Of a DNA stretch of 64,000 nt, positions 9,956 to 22,771 are shown piece after piece. The position numbers were made by a program, and so were the translations under genes. The notes beneath the pieces were generated by a model. The model saw only the letters and a list, made by a program, of their open reading frames with translations. It made no database searches and was not told the origin of the DNA. Position 1 is the stretch's first letter, and every line of letters begins with the position of its first letter. This DNA is from Arachnopeziza araneosa (lineage: Eukaryota; Ascomycota; Leotiomycetes; Helotiales; Arachnopezizaceae). The stretch covers positions 186,001-250,000 of the forward strand of contig QYAI01000006.1 of the NCBI GenBank assembly GCA_003988855.1, in the 5' to 3' direction.

Positions 9956-11888
9956 ATGGATCAACAACAGTCAGCATCGCCGAGTGAGGGAGCATCGCTG
10001 TCTCCAATCTCGGACGGTCCGCCAGCTGGAGAGAGCAGCGAGCGCCAACCGTCGACTGTCTCTGCGTCTTCCCGGCCCGACACCAGAGAACGAGCAACAG
10101 TCCCATCCGCTTGCGTCCAATGCCGTTCAAAACACCTGAAATGTGACGGCACAACTCCTTGCCAGAGATGTGTGGCCAATACTCTGGATTGCGTCTATGT
10201 TCGCAGTCGCCGAGGTTTCAAGGGGCCTCGAAAGAATGGGGTCCAAAGCAAAGCCGCATCTGCATCATCATCAGCACCCGCTCAGGGGGCTATCGATAAG
10301 AGTTGTCCACTTGTTTATCCAAACGGCCAATCCTCCAATAGCACGCCCAATATTCCCAGTGGACTAGCCACTCCTCCAGACAACAGATTGATGACCCTCC
10401 CACGGGCGCTCGATCTCCCGATTCTGGACCTTAACCAAGAAGTGGTATCTTTCGATCCTAAAGCTCCTCCCTCAGGTCTGGACTTACGGGAACGGTGTAT
10501 AGAAGCCTTCTTCTACCATTTCCACTCAGGACACCCGTGTGTTCTGCCTCGGAATCACTACTTCGCTCTACGCAAGCAAAAACCTCTAGAATATCTAGAA
10601 GCTGCCATCAGATATGTTGGCTCGTTTTACGTACCGCAAGCCCCAACTGTGGCGCTTGGTTTGGAGGCCGAACGCGCTTTGTATAGCGCAGAATGCCCTC
10701 ACAACGGCTTTCGAGTTCAAGGAATGTTGATACTTGCAATTGGCCTTGATGGATACACACATCAAGAAAAGGCGCTGCAAATCTTATTGGACGCTCAGGA
10801 TTCTGCTGTGCAACTTGGTATGAACAAGCGTGACTTTGCTTTGATCAATGGAGAAGGCTCAGCTGTATTGGAAGAAAGCTGGCGTCGAACGTGGTGGGAA
10901 CTCTACCTTGTCGACGGGATGATTGCGGGCGTTCATCAAAAGAGTAATTTCAGAATGAAGGATATGACTGCAGATGTGCTGCTGCCATGTGAGGAGAGAG
11001 AATTTATTTCAGGAGTAAGTTTGGAGTACAAGTATCATACTGTTGCCAACATTTTTAGGATATACCACCACCTCATTCCATGGAAGACTTCGATGATGAA
11101 TCTTTTGACGGGAAAGACTTCACATATTCATCATATACTTATAGAATAGCTGCAATCAGGAATCTTGGTCGTTGCTTCACAGCACGTGCACTCATGCTTC
11201 CAGATGAGCCCATGATTGACAGGATAGATGCTCATCTCGTCAACTGGAGATTACATCTGCCTGAACATAAGAAAGATTTCATCAATCATGAAGGACAATT
11301 GGACGAGATGCTATTCCAGGGTCATATGATAACAGAAGCGTAAGTCTCAATGATTAAAGACAGCCTCCTCTGACTAGAGTTAGCTGTACAATTATGCTTC
11401 ACAGGGATATGTCAGAACTTGATTCGAGCGTAGCTAAAGATGTTACCTCTTGTGCACCATACAAAGCCATCACACCAGGGCATTCATTCAACATCCATGC
11501 GGCAAAAATAATCCATGCGGCACAGGGCATCTCCAAGCTCATCCAGCTTCCGGTCCCACTTATTAGGCATACTCATTTCTTCACTTGTGTTGTGACCTTA
11601 GCTTCGGTTGTCCACCTCTCTTGCTGGTCAGCTTTCACCCCACTGGTCCATGACGATGACCTCAAGCAGCAACTTCGTCTGAATACAGGAGCACTCAAAA
11701 CGCTATGGCAAGTGTGGCCCGCTGCTGGAAAGGCATTTGGCCAGGTGAAAGGTGTAGCTCAAGAGATTTACACGGTCAAGAAACAGGCTGCTGAAGCTGG
11801 GTATTGGTTGAATCTGTCAGAAGATGATGTTGTGAGAAGCATGATTGAAGATCAGAGAATCATGGAAGATCTGCAACTTTTAACTTGA
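9956..11888 (+). CDS. Zn2Cys6 transcription factor with fungal_trans domain
   Basis: Three exons (9956-11014, 11059-11339, 11384-11888) give 614 aa with introns of 44 nt each. The binuclear zinc cluster is at residues 53-79 with the exact spacing C-X2-C-X6-C-X5-C-X2-C-X6-C, followed by a basic stretch (RSRRGFKGPRKNG). The middle region (about residues 180-450) has the features of the fungal_trans homology domain, including an ESWRRTWWELYLVDG segment. The ATG at 9956 is preferred over the longer open frame that starts upstream with a non-ATG codon. Such proteins are nuclear activators or repressors binding CGG-containing sites. No target can be read here; the neighbours are a HeLo protein and DAD3, so it is not evidently a cluster regulator. 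Confidence 0.9.
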
Positions 11889-12308
11889 TTGAATGCGAAG
11901 AATTTAATTTTGGGGGTTTGGAGCTGTTATTTCATTTAATGCGAAGAAATTGGGACTTGGAAGTTTGTAATAGTACTGGGGAACTGGGATGGAGTTACAG
12001 CGTTGGTAGAGTAATGACAGCAGAGGTTTGGCTTAATGCCCTAATCATTCAAACCCAGTCCGGACTGAATATTCTTTTCATCAAATACCAACTTATCTAA
12101 ACATATTTCCTCTTCCTATGATCTAATCCAATCTACCACCTCCTTATCACGTGCACCCGCTTTCCTCCAATTCCGGAAAACGCGGGGTCAGAAATTCAAT
12201 AACCAAACGCGTCAACAAACCACAAACCATACATCTCACCTCACCTCACCTCATCCCGCAGTTCCAATCTTCTGCAGTTCAAATCAACCCCAATTAATAA
12301 CCTCTATA
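11889..12308. promoter_or_regulatory. DAD3 upstream region with CACGTG and CCTCA repeats
   Basis: The region before DAD3 holds a CACGTG E-box at 12148-12153 and, close to the ATG, a short run of tandem CTCAC units (about 12236-12252) in a pyrimidine-rich leader. A separate small plus-strand frame at 11885-12100 overlaps the regulator stop and resembles nothing, so it is not called. Confidence 0.4.
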
Positions 12309-12693
12309 ATGGACAACACAGACCCAACAGCGCTCTCCCTCCCCCCACCCACGCCAACGGAGGACCTGACACCCCTAGAACAAGACGTGCTGGATGAATA
12401 CGAACGACTGGCAGAGAACATGAAGAAGGTATTTCGCCTCTCCTCTCCTCTTCCTCTCCTTCTCCCCACACAAACCAGAACTCAGATGCTAAGAGGCCGG
12501 AAAATAGCTAGCGGGACTTCTAGACCAGATGGCAGGACGACCAACTTCCGAGATCCTGGACGGGTTGAGACAGTTGGAGAGGAAAACCAGTCTGGTGTTT
12601 ACGTTGTTGAAGGCTAGTGTCTATAGTATTGTGCTGCAGCAGGAGATCTATTCAGGGGATCAGGTTGGAGGGAGGGAGGAGCGAGGGATGTGA
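12309..12693 (+). CDS. DAD3: DASH complex subunit Dad3
   Basis: Two exons (12309-12428 and 12508-12693) give 101 aa. The conserved core runs from LTPLEQDVLDEYERLAENMK through the join into LAGLLDQMAG, then SEILDGLRQLERKTSLVFTL and LLKASVYSIVLQQEI. This is the signature of DASH/Dam1 complex subunit Dad3. The heterodecameric DASH complex forms rings that couple kinetochores to spindle microtubules in fungi. The intron is 79 nt with GT-AG ends and sits in phase 0 after residue 40. The protein is all helical and small, as expected. The unspliced frame stops early and shows none of the second half, so the spliced model is clearly right. Confidence 0.92.
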
Positions 12694-13013
12694 GTGGAAG
12701 TTGGATGGGATGAAGAAAGGTCGATTTGTTGGAAACGATGAAAGAAGCGATTAAGACGGTGTAGGAATATGCATATTACTAAGGATGTAGATAGTGGTTG
12801 AAGCGATGCAGTGCCATTGAGAGAACACGAAGAGGGATAGTCAAGGAGGGTCACTTGGCGATAGCAGGCATATCACGGCGTTTTGACTGGCGCATAGATA
12901 CCCATTATGAAAAGAAAAACTTTACAAGGCTGAGAATGCCCATGATATTCTTTCATCTTATGCAGCGCCTTTCTATGCAACTCCGTACTTATACATACAC
13001 GCTGAGATATACA
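12694..13013. other. Short convergent intergenic region
   Basis: About 320 bp separate the 3' ends of DAD3 (plus) and mitochondrial S5 (minus). Nothing coding is seen. A short frame on the plus strand here runs through into the antisense of the ribosomal gene and is a shadow. Confidence 0.45.
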
Positions 13014-14403
13014 CTATACACGGCCACCATAATACACTTTCCTCACATCGACCAACTTCTTCCCTCTTGCCAGAGCAATCTCGTCTGGTAATCGCTGGTT
13101 CAGCAATGCTTTATAGACAGCTTTGACGGTGTTCATGGGGTTTCGAGAACGGGTAACACGAGCGGCGATGTCCTGGATGCCGGCTGCGCGGCACATTTCA
13201 AAGATAAGATGTTGACAGCGGAGACCGAATCCTTGGGAGTTCAGTTAGAGTGATTTACTATTGGATGAGAAATTGGGTCTTACCAGGTGGTCGTGACATG
13301 AGCTTTACCTCGACAGCAGATTGCTTAGAATCAATGTCCCCGTAAATAGTGCGGTTTTCGTAGCGAGGAATATATTTCATGCTCTTGAGAGCCTCCAACC
13401 GAGCTTGATTGGGAATATTGTCAGTTAAGCCCTTCGCCTCTCCGATTCCAAGTCTCCCATTTCGATCCCCAGCTATCGCCAAACAGTATGTACTTCTGAT
13501 CTTTCCTAGTCGAGTTTGATTCGACACGCCGTGATGGACTAGAACTTTGATTTTGTATTCGAGGATCTCATCCATTGTCATGCCGGAGTACTCCATAAAC
13601 TTTGTGTAGTTTCCATCCGGATCCCGAGGGTCTCGTTTATCATTATCCTCAGCTTTTTTAATAGCATCTACCTCTTCATCTAACTCTTCAGGCTCCTCTC
13701 CTTCATCGTACAAGTTCTTTCCCGCCGAAGATCCTGGAGTATCAAATTTCGCTGGGAGGCCTGGGGCTGTGTAGTCGATAATCTGTGACTCGGGTATAGG
13801 GCCTTTTGTACCCATGGCAGTTGACATTCGATCGTCAATCATCATGACTTCTTTGCGATTTGGGAACCTTTCTTTATTATACTTCACTATCACATCGTCG
13901 TTGTCGCAGTCTTCAGGCGGAGGCTGAACATATTTCGATTCCTTCTGCACTGAAAGCATGGAATCATCCCACGCGTTTTCCAGATCTTCGTCTTCCATGG
14001 GCCTGAAATTAGGATCAATGGGTCCATCATAATGCCGTTTTTGATCGATAGTTGGTTTCTGGTAACTCAGATCATCGATGTAGTCCAGTGCACCAATGTC
14101 TACACGGAAAGAACCTTGCGTGTTAAGGTCTTTCACATCGACTGCTTCTTCTCCTGCTTCGATTGCCCTCAATTGTGCAGGTGTGTATTTCTTTGCTAAT
14201 GCCTTCTTGTCTTCTTCGGTATATTCTGGATATAGTTTCTTTGGGTCTGCCTTAATCAATCCCATCTCCACGGCTTTGACACTAGGGATTCGGGGTTTTC
14301 TCGTGTGGAGGTTCAGGGAGGAGTGGAAGCTTCTGCGACATGATTTTGCCGGAGTCTTTGAAGCAGCAGAGAATAGACATCGTGCCGGCCGTGAGGCGCT
14401 CAT
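13014..14403 (-). CDS. MRPS5: Mitochondrial small-subunit ribosomal protein uS5m
   Basis: Two exons (14403-13284 and 13231-13014) give 445 aa with a 52-nt intron. The N-terminal 45 residues are rich in Ser, Arg and Ala without acidic residues (SRPARCLFSAASKTPAKSC), consistent with a mitochondrial targeting peptide. After a long charged fungal extension comes the S5 double-stranded RNA-binding domain (DEILEYKIKVLVHHGVSNQT) and the S5 C-terminal domain, with AIAGDRNGRLGIGEAKG and, after the join, GFGLRCQHLIFEMCRAAGI. The product belongs to the mitoribosomal 37S subunit near the mRNA entry channel. The ATG at 14403 is the first in frame; the preceding codons are not ATG. Confidence 0.92.
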
Positions 14404-15910
14404 CGCTGCCAAAGCTATCGTGGTCCTACGGGCTCCGGATACCGGTTGACGTTCTCCAGCTTTATTTTTCCTGGAGCTCCAGATCGCGGAGAATAATTTG
14501 AGTCACGTGATCTAGACGCCTTTCCTCATTGAGCGCTCCTTTGAGACACCACTTCGCATTAATCTCAAAGTGAACATTTATATCCACTTCCTTGATGATA
14601 GAAAGTTGAGCCACAATAATGAAGTTAATTCATCAGCGATTATGCTCTCAAATTAGCACAGACATACCCCGAAGCTTCCCTCCGAGGACAGTGAGATGGT
14701 TGAATTGTTAGCATCTTTGGATTGAAATCTTAATGTAAGGCAAAGTCATCATGAGTTCCGCTGGTGGATTTGATTTGGGATGCTGATTTTTGCTGTGGCT
14801 GCCACCTATCTCTATAAGAAACAGTCCCTATGATACTGTACTCCGGAAGTAGCATTTGTGTAACGGATAAGATAATTTCTATCATTGGAATGAAGACCGT
14901 CCAAAAGATGGAAAGACACATCTCTACTTGATTAGTTGACGATAATAGCTAGATGAGGGAGTGAAGTACTTGTTCCTCCCCTGTCCTCACTACCTACAAC
15001 CAGAAAGGGGGTATTTCTTGTTAAGCGAGCATCATATCAACGCAGATAAACACTGTCAAAGAGGAAGAGGAAATATGTGATAGGGGCCGGGAAACAATAG
15101 AGTTCAAATTTGAGTGCTTGCATATTTTGTCATTAACATCTTCGGATCTGTCCTGATCAGGAGGCTATCAAAACTATCTTTTCCCTGCAGGCAGTCCTTT
15201 TTCCCTAATCATAGGCGTTAACCTGAAGCTAGAAATTCTGCATATTTTACAATCTGCTCTATTTTATTTATAACTTGAGTATCTTAAATGGAATCATAAT
15301 TTCTCACTAATATTACAGTAGCAGAGCCATTCCCTTTTATTCTTGCTGTCCTTGAGATTCCGCCTCTCGCTTGGTTGAAATAAACAATAAAAAGCCCACC
15401 AAGAAATATACCCAGCCAGTCTTAGCACTCAAAAAGTTCTTGCGAAATAATAAATCGCAAGAGTTGTGGAAGGGGCTAGAAGTAAAGGAGCATATATCAA
15501 ATATCTGCGCAGAAGCTAATTATACATGCCCCTAACTCATTTATGAAGAAATGCTAGTCTCGTTTCCACACTAGTTGGTTAAAGTCACTTCTGACTTCCA
15601 GTCAAGAAATAACAAGAGCACTTGAAAAATCTTAGGTTTGATTCTTTTATTGCTGTTAGGAATAGGTTGATCCATCCAATATGTCCAAGTCACGCCTCAA
15701 AGTTGTGTGAACGTCCTGCTTTAAATTGGTATTGCATATTCCAAGGGACTTGACTGGAACTGCAACTGAGAAACCACTTGTTCTTCAGCTTTCTAGAAGT
15801 TCGACCATCCAATAAGTACAAAACAGTCAATCTCTTCTCGCCCTAGCTAGAGTTGTTTCTCGAGCTTCGGCTTGCCTTCTTCGCCTATGTTTCTCGACCT
15901 TACCATCAAT
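14404..15910. promoter_or_regulatory. Intergenic region with CACGTG near the uS5m start
   Basis: This 1.5-kb AT-rich gap carries a TCACGTGA palindrome at 14503-14510, about 100 bp upstream of the uS5m ATG. E-boxes like this are frequent before mitochondrial and ribosomal genes in fungi. The rest has only short frames (the longest, 14730-14921 on the minus strand, is 63 codons with no recognisable features). No RNA gene was found. Confidence 0.45.
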
Positions 15911-17253
15911 CTAACGCCGTAGGTCATTGAGAACTGATGCAGGTACCACACGATTCGCATTAGTCTCTCTCATACGAGCAAGTATTCTCTCCATTCTAAC
16001 GAGAACCACTTCATCGGGATCATGATAAGGGGGAACAACAATGTTGTTGGTATGATGTTTGCAGGTCGTCATATGAGCCGTATTTCCGAATCTTATAATC
16101 TGTTTCCAAGAGGCCATGCACTCCCAGCAGAATTGCTCGTTGCATCTGAGACAAGTCATATGATCACAGCCACTAATCTTGGTGATGCGATAGCCACATT
16201 TTGGATTGGCGCAGGGCTTCGAACTCTCCCCAATCAATTTCTCAGAGGCTTCTTCATGCTCAGCTCTCTCTTTACGTTGAGTATCATATTGCTCGCAAGT
16301 TTGGTCCGGGTGCCATGCTGGATGTCAAATAGGTTAGCCTTTTTACTGAGGATGTGTTTAGCACTAAACACAAGGATCCTAACAGTTTGGAAGCATGCGA
16401 CTTGAGTAAGTGGTCTCTGCAAGAGACAACGAAAAAGAGAAAAATATCGAAATACTTACGCATCTTATGTATGAAACATGTCTTGAATCCGCACTTCTTG
16501 CAAGTCATGATAGGCTCGTCTTCTCCGCCAAGATGAATTTGTCCAGAGCCACAGCCACGACCAAGGCACATGGTAAACGTAGGAACATCATGAAAAGCTG
16601 ACAAAAATGCTTTGTTGTCATAACTAAAGATATCTGTTAGTGAAAGTTCAAGGTATCCAGTTTCACAAACGTGCAACAAACCTTTCGAACATCTCCTCAG
16701 AAGCAAAGTCCTTGATAAACTCGTAAGATAATAGTTCGGGACACTCGGGACATTTGATTTGATCCCAGGGAACATCAGGGATCTGAGTATCAATGCTGAC
16801 TGTGAGACATTCCGTGCAGGTGGTTGGCTCATGCTTGCAATTTTTTGTAATATTCTCGAGCGGAAAGTCATTGACGGGCTTGCTATCCATGCAGACGCAA
16901 CATTCCTGCTCGTTCATCATTGTGGATTCTGACTTATCATCTGACATCTCTTCCCATAAATGCTCCCTGCCGGACCTTTCTCCACGCCGAATTCGATTGA
17001 GTCGATCGTGAAATTCTGATGAGTTATTTCCATCGTGGCCAAGCCATTGTTGAATTAGCTCCACCTCTTTTTCTGGAACTTCTTGTTCCAGGGAGACTAG
17101 TCGTTCGAGGAGTGTACCTTTTGTAGCGCGAGCTCCCGCTTGCTTTCCGTATTCCTTGAGTACCTGTCTCATAGGCAAGGTTCGGTGCTGAGAGCACTTG
17201 AGTCCAAAAATATACTTGGGGAATTCACTGTAACAAGATCTCGATGGAGGCAT
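15911..17253 (-). CDS. RBR (RING-IBR-RING) E3 ubiquitin ligase
   Basis: Three exons (17253-16682, 16623-16460, 16317-15911) give 380 aa. RING1 spans about C118-C171 (CCVCMDSKPVNDFPLEN to IKCPECP), IBR covers about residues 205-262, and RING2 begins at about C281 (CANPKCGYRITKISGC) and ends with FCWEC. In RBR ligases RING1 recruits the ubiquitin-loaded E2 and a RING2 cysteine carries ubiquitin as a thioester. By alignment to ISGCDHMTC that cysteine is Cys296 and is present. The N-terminal 110 residues have a helical, charged region with no domain I can name. Both introns (58 and 142 nt) have GT-AG ends and preserve the zinc-ligand pattern, which supports the model. Single-copy RBR proteins of this layout are common in fungi; the substrate is unknown. 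Confidence 0.9.
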
Positions 17254-18525
17254 TTTGGAGAGAACTTCTGTCTTTGGCTCTATGTCTGCGATGACTTAAC
17301 CGAAAGAGATTGTAAGGTAAGTTACACCTTCGGCGAAATCTTGAAATGAGTGTCCTGAGTTCTGTTTATTTGGGCCGTAGGACAAGTCGACGTGCTTGTA
17401 GGCTTTAGGATTATAGTGCTTGATGTTTTCCTGAGTGAGGTTGAGTCCGATAGAAGAAGGCAAGTAACCTCAAGTCGAGTGGAGGAATCGATGACAAAGT
17501 TGACTTGATGTTGCAAGTAAGGTTGTCAGAGGACAATGATGTTAACTGAGTAATTTACAAGTTCAGTAAAGGGGAGGTAGAGGATATTGACTCGAAGTGT
17601 TGTGGGTTCCGTCGTAGATTAGATGGGTGTCTTGATCTGAGGGCTTGCAGGTCAACGTAAAATTTGTGTTGAGGAAAGAAGAAAAGAGCAAGCGTCGAGT
17701 TGAAGATATTTAAATAATACTCGGTAGACACAATTTCTTTGTTGTATAGATTGTTTGTACCGTGTCCAGTCTCGCCTAGATACTGCAGAGATAGAATTCG
17801 AAGGCAACGATGAGGAGGCGATTAAGTGAATGAGTTGTATATTGTTGACTTGAGCAGCTCAGAAATCAGTTTTCATTGTTAGATTTTTGAAATAGCAAAT
17901 TATTGGTATTAAAGAAGGGGGAAAGTGTTTGCACATAGTCAAGCCTGTATGTCAGGAAATAAAAATCTTCCTCTTCCACCGGCATTCCTCGAGGTTCGAA
18001 ACTTCAGAAAGCTCAGCATACAAGATCAGGTCCAGATTCTTCGACTCCCTAGTAACATGTATTTATCTCAGGACTTCATGAAAGTCTTCAACCTTCAAAT
18101 CATGATATTTAAGAGCTAGGCCACTTCGCTTATCATTTCTCTGGTCTGAAAGTCGAGACATATATTAACTCACATGACGAAGCCAACCACTCATCTTTTC
18201 ACATCCACGCCAATGAAGGAAAATGGGCCACATACTTCAAAATTAAGCATTTTATGTCCAAGGAAAATGTATTTAATTAAGTATCTAATGAATTAACCAT
18301 AGACTTCTATAGACTTGTTCGTTTCCGTTTCTTACGAATGATTTAGAGAATTCTCTTTCGTTCGATCACGCAATGAGTTATTTACACCGAAATTCTTTGA
18401 TAAACGGCCATACTCTGGTCCCCAGCGTTCTCGTTACCTCTAATGAATGAGAATCACTTGAATGAGAATCACTATAACCACTTAGTATGCAAAAATATCG
18501 AAGGAAATATGGGGTATCTTACGAC
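17254..18525. other. AT-rich intergenic region
   Basis: This 1.27-kb stretch lies upstream of the RBR gene and downstream of the RRM gene, both on the minus strand. No frame over 70 codons shows coding character. A duplicated 13-mer (AATGAGAATCACT) occurs near 18447 and 18461. It should hold the RBR promoter and the 3' untranslated region of the RRM gene. Confidence 0.45.
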
Positions 18526-21500
18526 TTACGACTGGACCGTTTTTGTTCGTGAAGAGACAGACGCTGCTGACTTATCTTTACTCGCACTCTTATCAGATTT
18601 GAAGATTAAAGGAGTAGGGGGTGGTGGGCGTTTGCCATCAGCAATACTCGAGAGCGGCGAACTTGCAGGCCCAAGAGATGGCCATTCTGTCTTATCATCA
18701 ACATTGATAGTCCTAGAGCTGCCAGTAGAGGGAGACACATTCTTGCTGTGGGACTGAGGAGTTGTGCATGCATTTTCGGCATCATCAGAAGGTTTGATAT
18801 TCTCAGGTGGGGCCGTGCTTGAGAGTTCAGATTGACATAGTACCTTTTTTTTGTCACAGCGAGGTTGTGATGACTTATTTGAAATGTCGGAAAGAACCGA
18901 GATCTCTTTTCGAGTAAGAGATATGTTGGAAATATCATCCAAGCCTGGCAATTTCGAATCTGCTTTTCTAACAGAAGATTTGCTACTTGTTGAAGCATTG
19001 CTATTCTGCTTTGAATGGCTTTGAGTATTGATCTTTCCTTGAGATTTCCCCGAAACAGATTCCCTAGTCTCATTCTGATTGTTATTATTTCCTCGCGTTG
19101 ATTCAGGAAAAAGGCCCAATGATTGATCTAGCGAATTTGTAATCCCATGTGATTGATTAGGCATCGGGCAACTAGCTGGATAGCTGCTAGTGTCACTTGT
19201 CTCTAAATTGGCGAGACTTTGCTTCCTGCTTGAAGTAGTGCTGAAAGAGGTATTTGATGATCGGGCTAAGGACTTAGCAAAAGATGTCTCAGATAACTCT
19301 GTTGGTGATGGCGATTTTGTCTTATCAGACACGTCCGTGGAAAAACTATCATTTCGAGAGAAAGACAAATTGTTCTGATCGCTTGTAAAGGATAGCTTGC
19401 TTCTCTTACCCTGATGCTTCGTCTTCTTCACGGATTTATCTTCTAGTGGCATCTGCTCTGATTGTTCAGCAGAGTTCGCAACGGCAATATCGGTGCCTCC
19501 AGAAACGGAGTCAGCAATCGAGTATGATTTTGTCGGTGTATCGGATGGCGTCGTTGGTTTGTATCTAGATATAGTTAGAATACACACAAGGATTAAAGCG
19601 GCTACAACTTACTGCTTCAACTTCTTTGTCTGATCCTTTCCTTTAGCGCTCTTAGTCCCATTGGCAGAAGGCTCTTGTCCTGAACTGATTACTGGTTGAT
19701 TCTCTTTCTGATTTACTTGGATTTGTTGCATTCGTCCTTGATCAAACGCTGTCTGATTTTTTGCTGGCAGATTTTCACTTTGCTTCTCGACAAGATTGTG
19801 AGCAGGATGATTGAGACCAGTCTGGGTAGCATTTTTTAAAGTGGAGTTCAATCGTTGAAACGGAGGTAGCTGTTCCTTGAGTTCAGTAGCAAGTCTACCT
19901 GTCGATTCTGTAGAAGCGTTGTGTGGGAATTTATTTCGCTGGTTTTGATCTCTGAAGGAGAAGCGCCGAGGAGATCCATCGGATGATGAGCCCATATCAA
20001 AATCTCTTGATAGATTATGCTTTCTGTGATTACGGTTGCAGCTACGCGGCACGCTTACTACCATTATGCCTCCAAATGGGAAGGAATGGTTATTCCACTG
20101 CTGAATTGCGCGTTGGACCGCCCCCTGCTCCGAAAATGTCACGAAGGTATTTGACTTCTGCACGAAACTGATCTGTTCTACAGTTCCAGTTCGTGACATC
20201 ATGGCTCTTAGTTCGTGACTTAAGAACATGCCTTCGTCGATTCCAGCAATGTGAACAGTTCGTAGATGCTGCTCCCCTCCTCGAGAAAGTATTTGACTCG
20301 AAATATATCTGAAAGTCTTTGATCCCTTCTCACTGACGCTCAATGGCACACCATCATAAAGACAACCATCAAGGTTACGATCGCCGACAATAGGATTTGC
20401 CGATGAACCTGATGGTACTCGGGAATTTGGAATGCCTCGAACAGTGCTAGAGCTGCTAGGGGATTTCCCTTTGCTACCTGAATCATCAAAGTTTGAGACA
20501 TCAGGCAAGACTGGGAGGGGATGAAGAGGTTTCATAGGAAGAGGTATTGGATAGTTTTGACCACTGTTTTGTCTGATGAAACTGGGATCAGGCATAACAC
20601 GCGCAGCAGAAGAACCACGAACGGGGTCCGAAAACAGACGCTGTCCATTTGCCTGTCGATTCAAGACGTATACGGGCTCTATGATAGATCTTGGCGGGCT
20701 TGATCTTGTTGTGGAATTGCGTCCGTTATGATGACGAGAATTTTGCATGTTGTTGTTGCGGCGGTTCCGAGCAGTATCGTTCGACCAACCTCGAGGACGA
20801 TTGAAGTTGCTTCCATTGTGATGATTGAAGTTAGATGCACTATTTCTCTTTCTATTAGGCGAGAAATGATCGTGATATGGTTGTTCGACTTGCCCGTAGC
20901 TAGTCTGCATCATTGGCGGCCGATTGATTGAAGGCGAAGAGATTGCGCCAAGGATTGGACGGCCGTCATGATATGAAAGCGCAGGAAACCCTTGAGCAGC
21001 TAGATTGCCATAATTGAGTTGCGAAGAGTTTGGTTGAAGGCTAGAACCGGAGGTTGAAGCTAGAGCGCTTGTGTAGTCTAGAACATAGTTTGGAGATACT
21101 AGATTTGTTCGAAGATCACGGCCACCATAGTTTAAAACTAGAGGAGCTGGTTGATCAGCTTGCTGGGATATTTGTCGATCTTCCTTGGGATGGTTATGGG
21201 TAGATCGCTTGCTATGTAAGGTCAAGGATTCTCTTAGCCATACTTTTTCCTGGGGAGTCATGCACTCGAGGTGTTTCTTGTCATCGTCGTCGAAAAATTC
21301 GAAAAAGTTCTCAATCCGACGATGTTGATTTAGTAGCTCTTGGTGATTTATCATCCACTCTTGCGCAAAGTCATCAATCACTGTTCTGGCCTCCTTCTTA
21401 AACTCTTCGTTGATGGTTTCGGTATCCTTGACAAGTTGTTGGAGTAGTTTGAACAAGAAGTCCGGACCTTCAATGCATAGATCGACAGCATCAAAGTAGT

Positions 21501-22067
21501 GGTAAAGGTCATACCAACTATCTAAGCTTTGCACAGACTTGATAAGATATCCTGGATACTCTTCCTTCATAGTCTTGATTCTGGTGGCGATATCGGTTTT
21601 GATATCAGATCGGACGATAAGAGGAGGAAGTGAGTCGAAATTGGGGAAGTAAGTGATGGGACGGAAGTATTTGGTGCCATTATTTGTTGAGAAGATAGCT
21701 CGAGAGTTTGGTGGTACATGATTGTAGAACTGCATAGGCATACCGTCACGAAAGCGATGTTCAGACTGAGCCCATGAACTCTGCTCAGTATAACCTTTTT
21801 AAGTCAGTACGGAGAAGATTATAGTACAGGCCAAGTCACCATAGTTAATGCCGCCATTGCCCATCAAATGGGCATCCATCGGAGCGATTGTTGCTCGGAA
21901 AAGATCAGCTTTGGTTAAGTAGGGTAAGAAGAAGACGCACCTAAAGGAAATTGGCCTGCCATAAATCCTGCAGAAGGAGGAGGTGGAGGTGGAGCTTGAG
22001 AATGGAAGGTTTGACGTCGCGAGTCTTCTTCAGCCGCGAAAGTGACAGCATTTTTGTAAAGGGCCAT
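18526..22067 (-). CDS. Large RRM-containing protein of unknown role
   Basis: Four exons (22067-21941, 21893-21840, 21794-19613, 19564-18526) join in phase to 1133 aa. The protein opens with MALYKNAVTFAAEEDSRRQT and a Pro-rich stretch. A helical charged region follows (about residues 75-240, including FFEFFDDDDKKHLECMT). An Asn/Ser/Arg-rich low-complexity segment comes next. One RNA-recognition motif lies near residues 555-630 (LRTVHIAGIDEGM, with the RNP-1-like NTFVTFSE). A long Ser/Lys/Gln-rich tail ends the protein. The architecture suggests an RNA-binding regulatory protein, possibly in ribonucleoprotein granules, but that is inference from composition. Joining the last two exons across a 48-nt intron (KLKQ to YKPTTPSD) extends the tail, so the two long minus-strand frames are one gene. 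Confidence 0.82.
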
Positions 22068-22771
22068 TGTGAGAATTGAAATCAGCGCAATAACAGTCGG
22101 AAAAGCTTTATCTGTTGCAAGATCGGATATCTGTATCGCAGAGCGAAAATGCAGAAGGCTTGGTGCGAAGAGTGTTGAGGTTGTGGTCGATGTAGAAGAG
22201 AGGAGACGAAGTTGCGAGAAAGAGTAGAGGAAGGTTCGACCGACCTCAATTCACTCGAAAGTTTTCCAAGCGAAACGAGAGGGAACCGAAGTGTCATCGA
22301 AAACTGAATACCGCCTGGAAGCTTCGGACGAATATCGCTTAACACAATGGATATTTAACAAGAACAACGAATGAAGTTAAAATGTTTCGACCGTCTATTG
22401 ACATTGTCTTATCGCGTCTTCGAGATCACGCTGGCGAGATAAAATAAAGGAAACAAACAACGGGAAAAATGTGCCTAGTTAATGAAGAAAAAAGCAAGCT
22501 AAATAAGGCTAGGTAGTTTTCAGTTTACGGCAAGGGCAAAACATCATTAAAGACAAATATCAGGGCGATGACATCAATAAAAGTGACTGATCATAACCTA
22601 CAAGAGTAGAGATTAGCTAAGTATTACATAGACTGATTTCCCAACCCCCAAGTGATATGAGTTCTGGTATTATTGCTTGGTTTTCTTTTGGTGTTGGTAA
22701 ACTTTTGACTCTCCTCCATCCATTGCACTTTCATTGTAGTCCAATAATGACGGATGGCTACAAGATAATGT
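22068..22771. other. Intergenic region
   Basis: About 700 bp lie between the RRM gene start and the FMP46 stop, both on the minus strand. An 87-codon frame at 22082-22345 on the minus strand lies in what should be the RRM gene leader and has no family features. Nothing else is seen. Confidence 0.45.

Noticed and set aside
14730..14921. 63-codon hydrophobic minus-strand frame
   Set aside because: It is short and AT-rich, without a signal or family match; likely chance.
19588..19612. Two separate minus-strand genes around 18.5-21.7 kb
   Set aside because: A GT-AG intron joins the two frames in phase and the second frame has no credible start, so I treat them as one gene.
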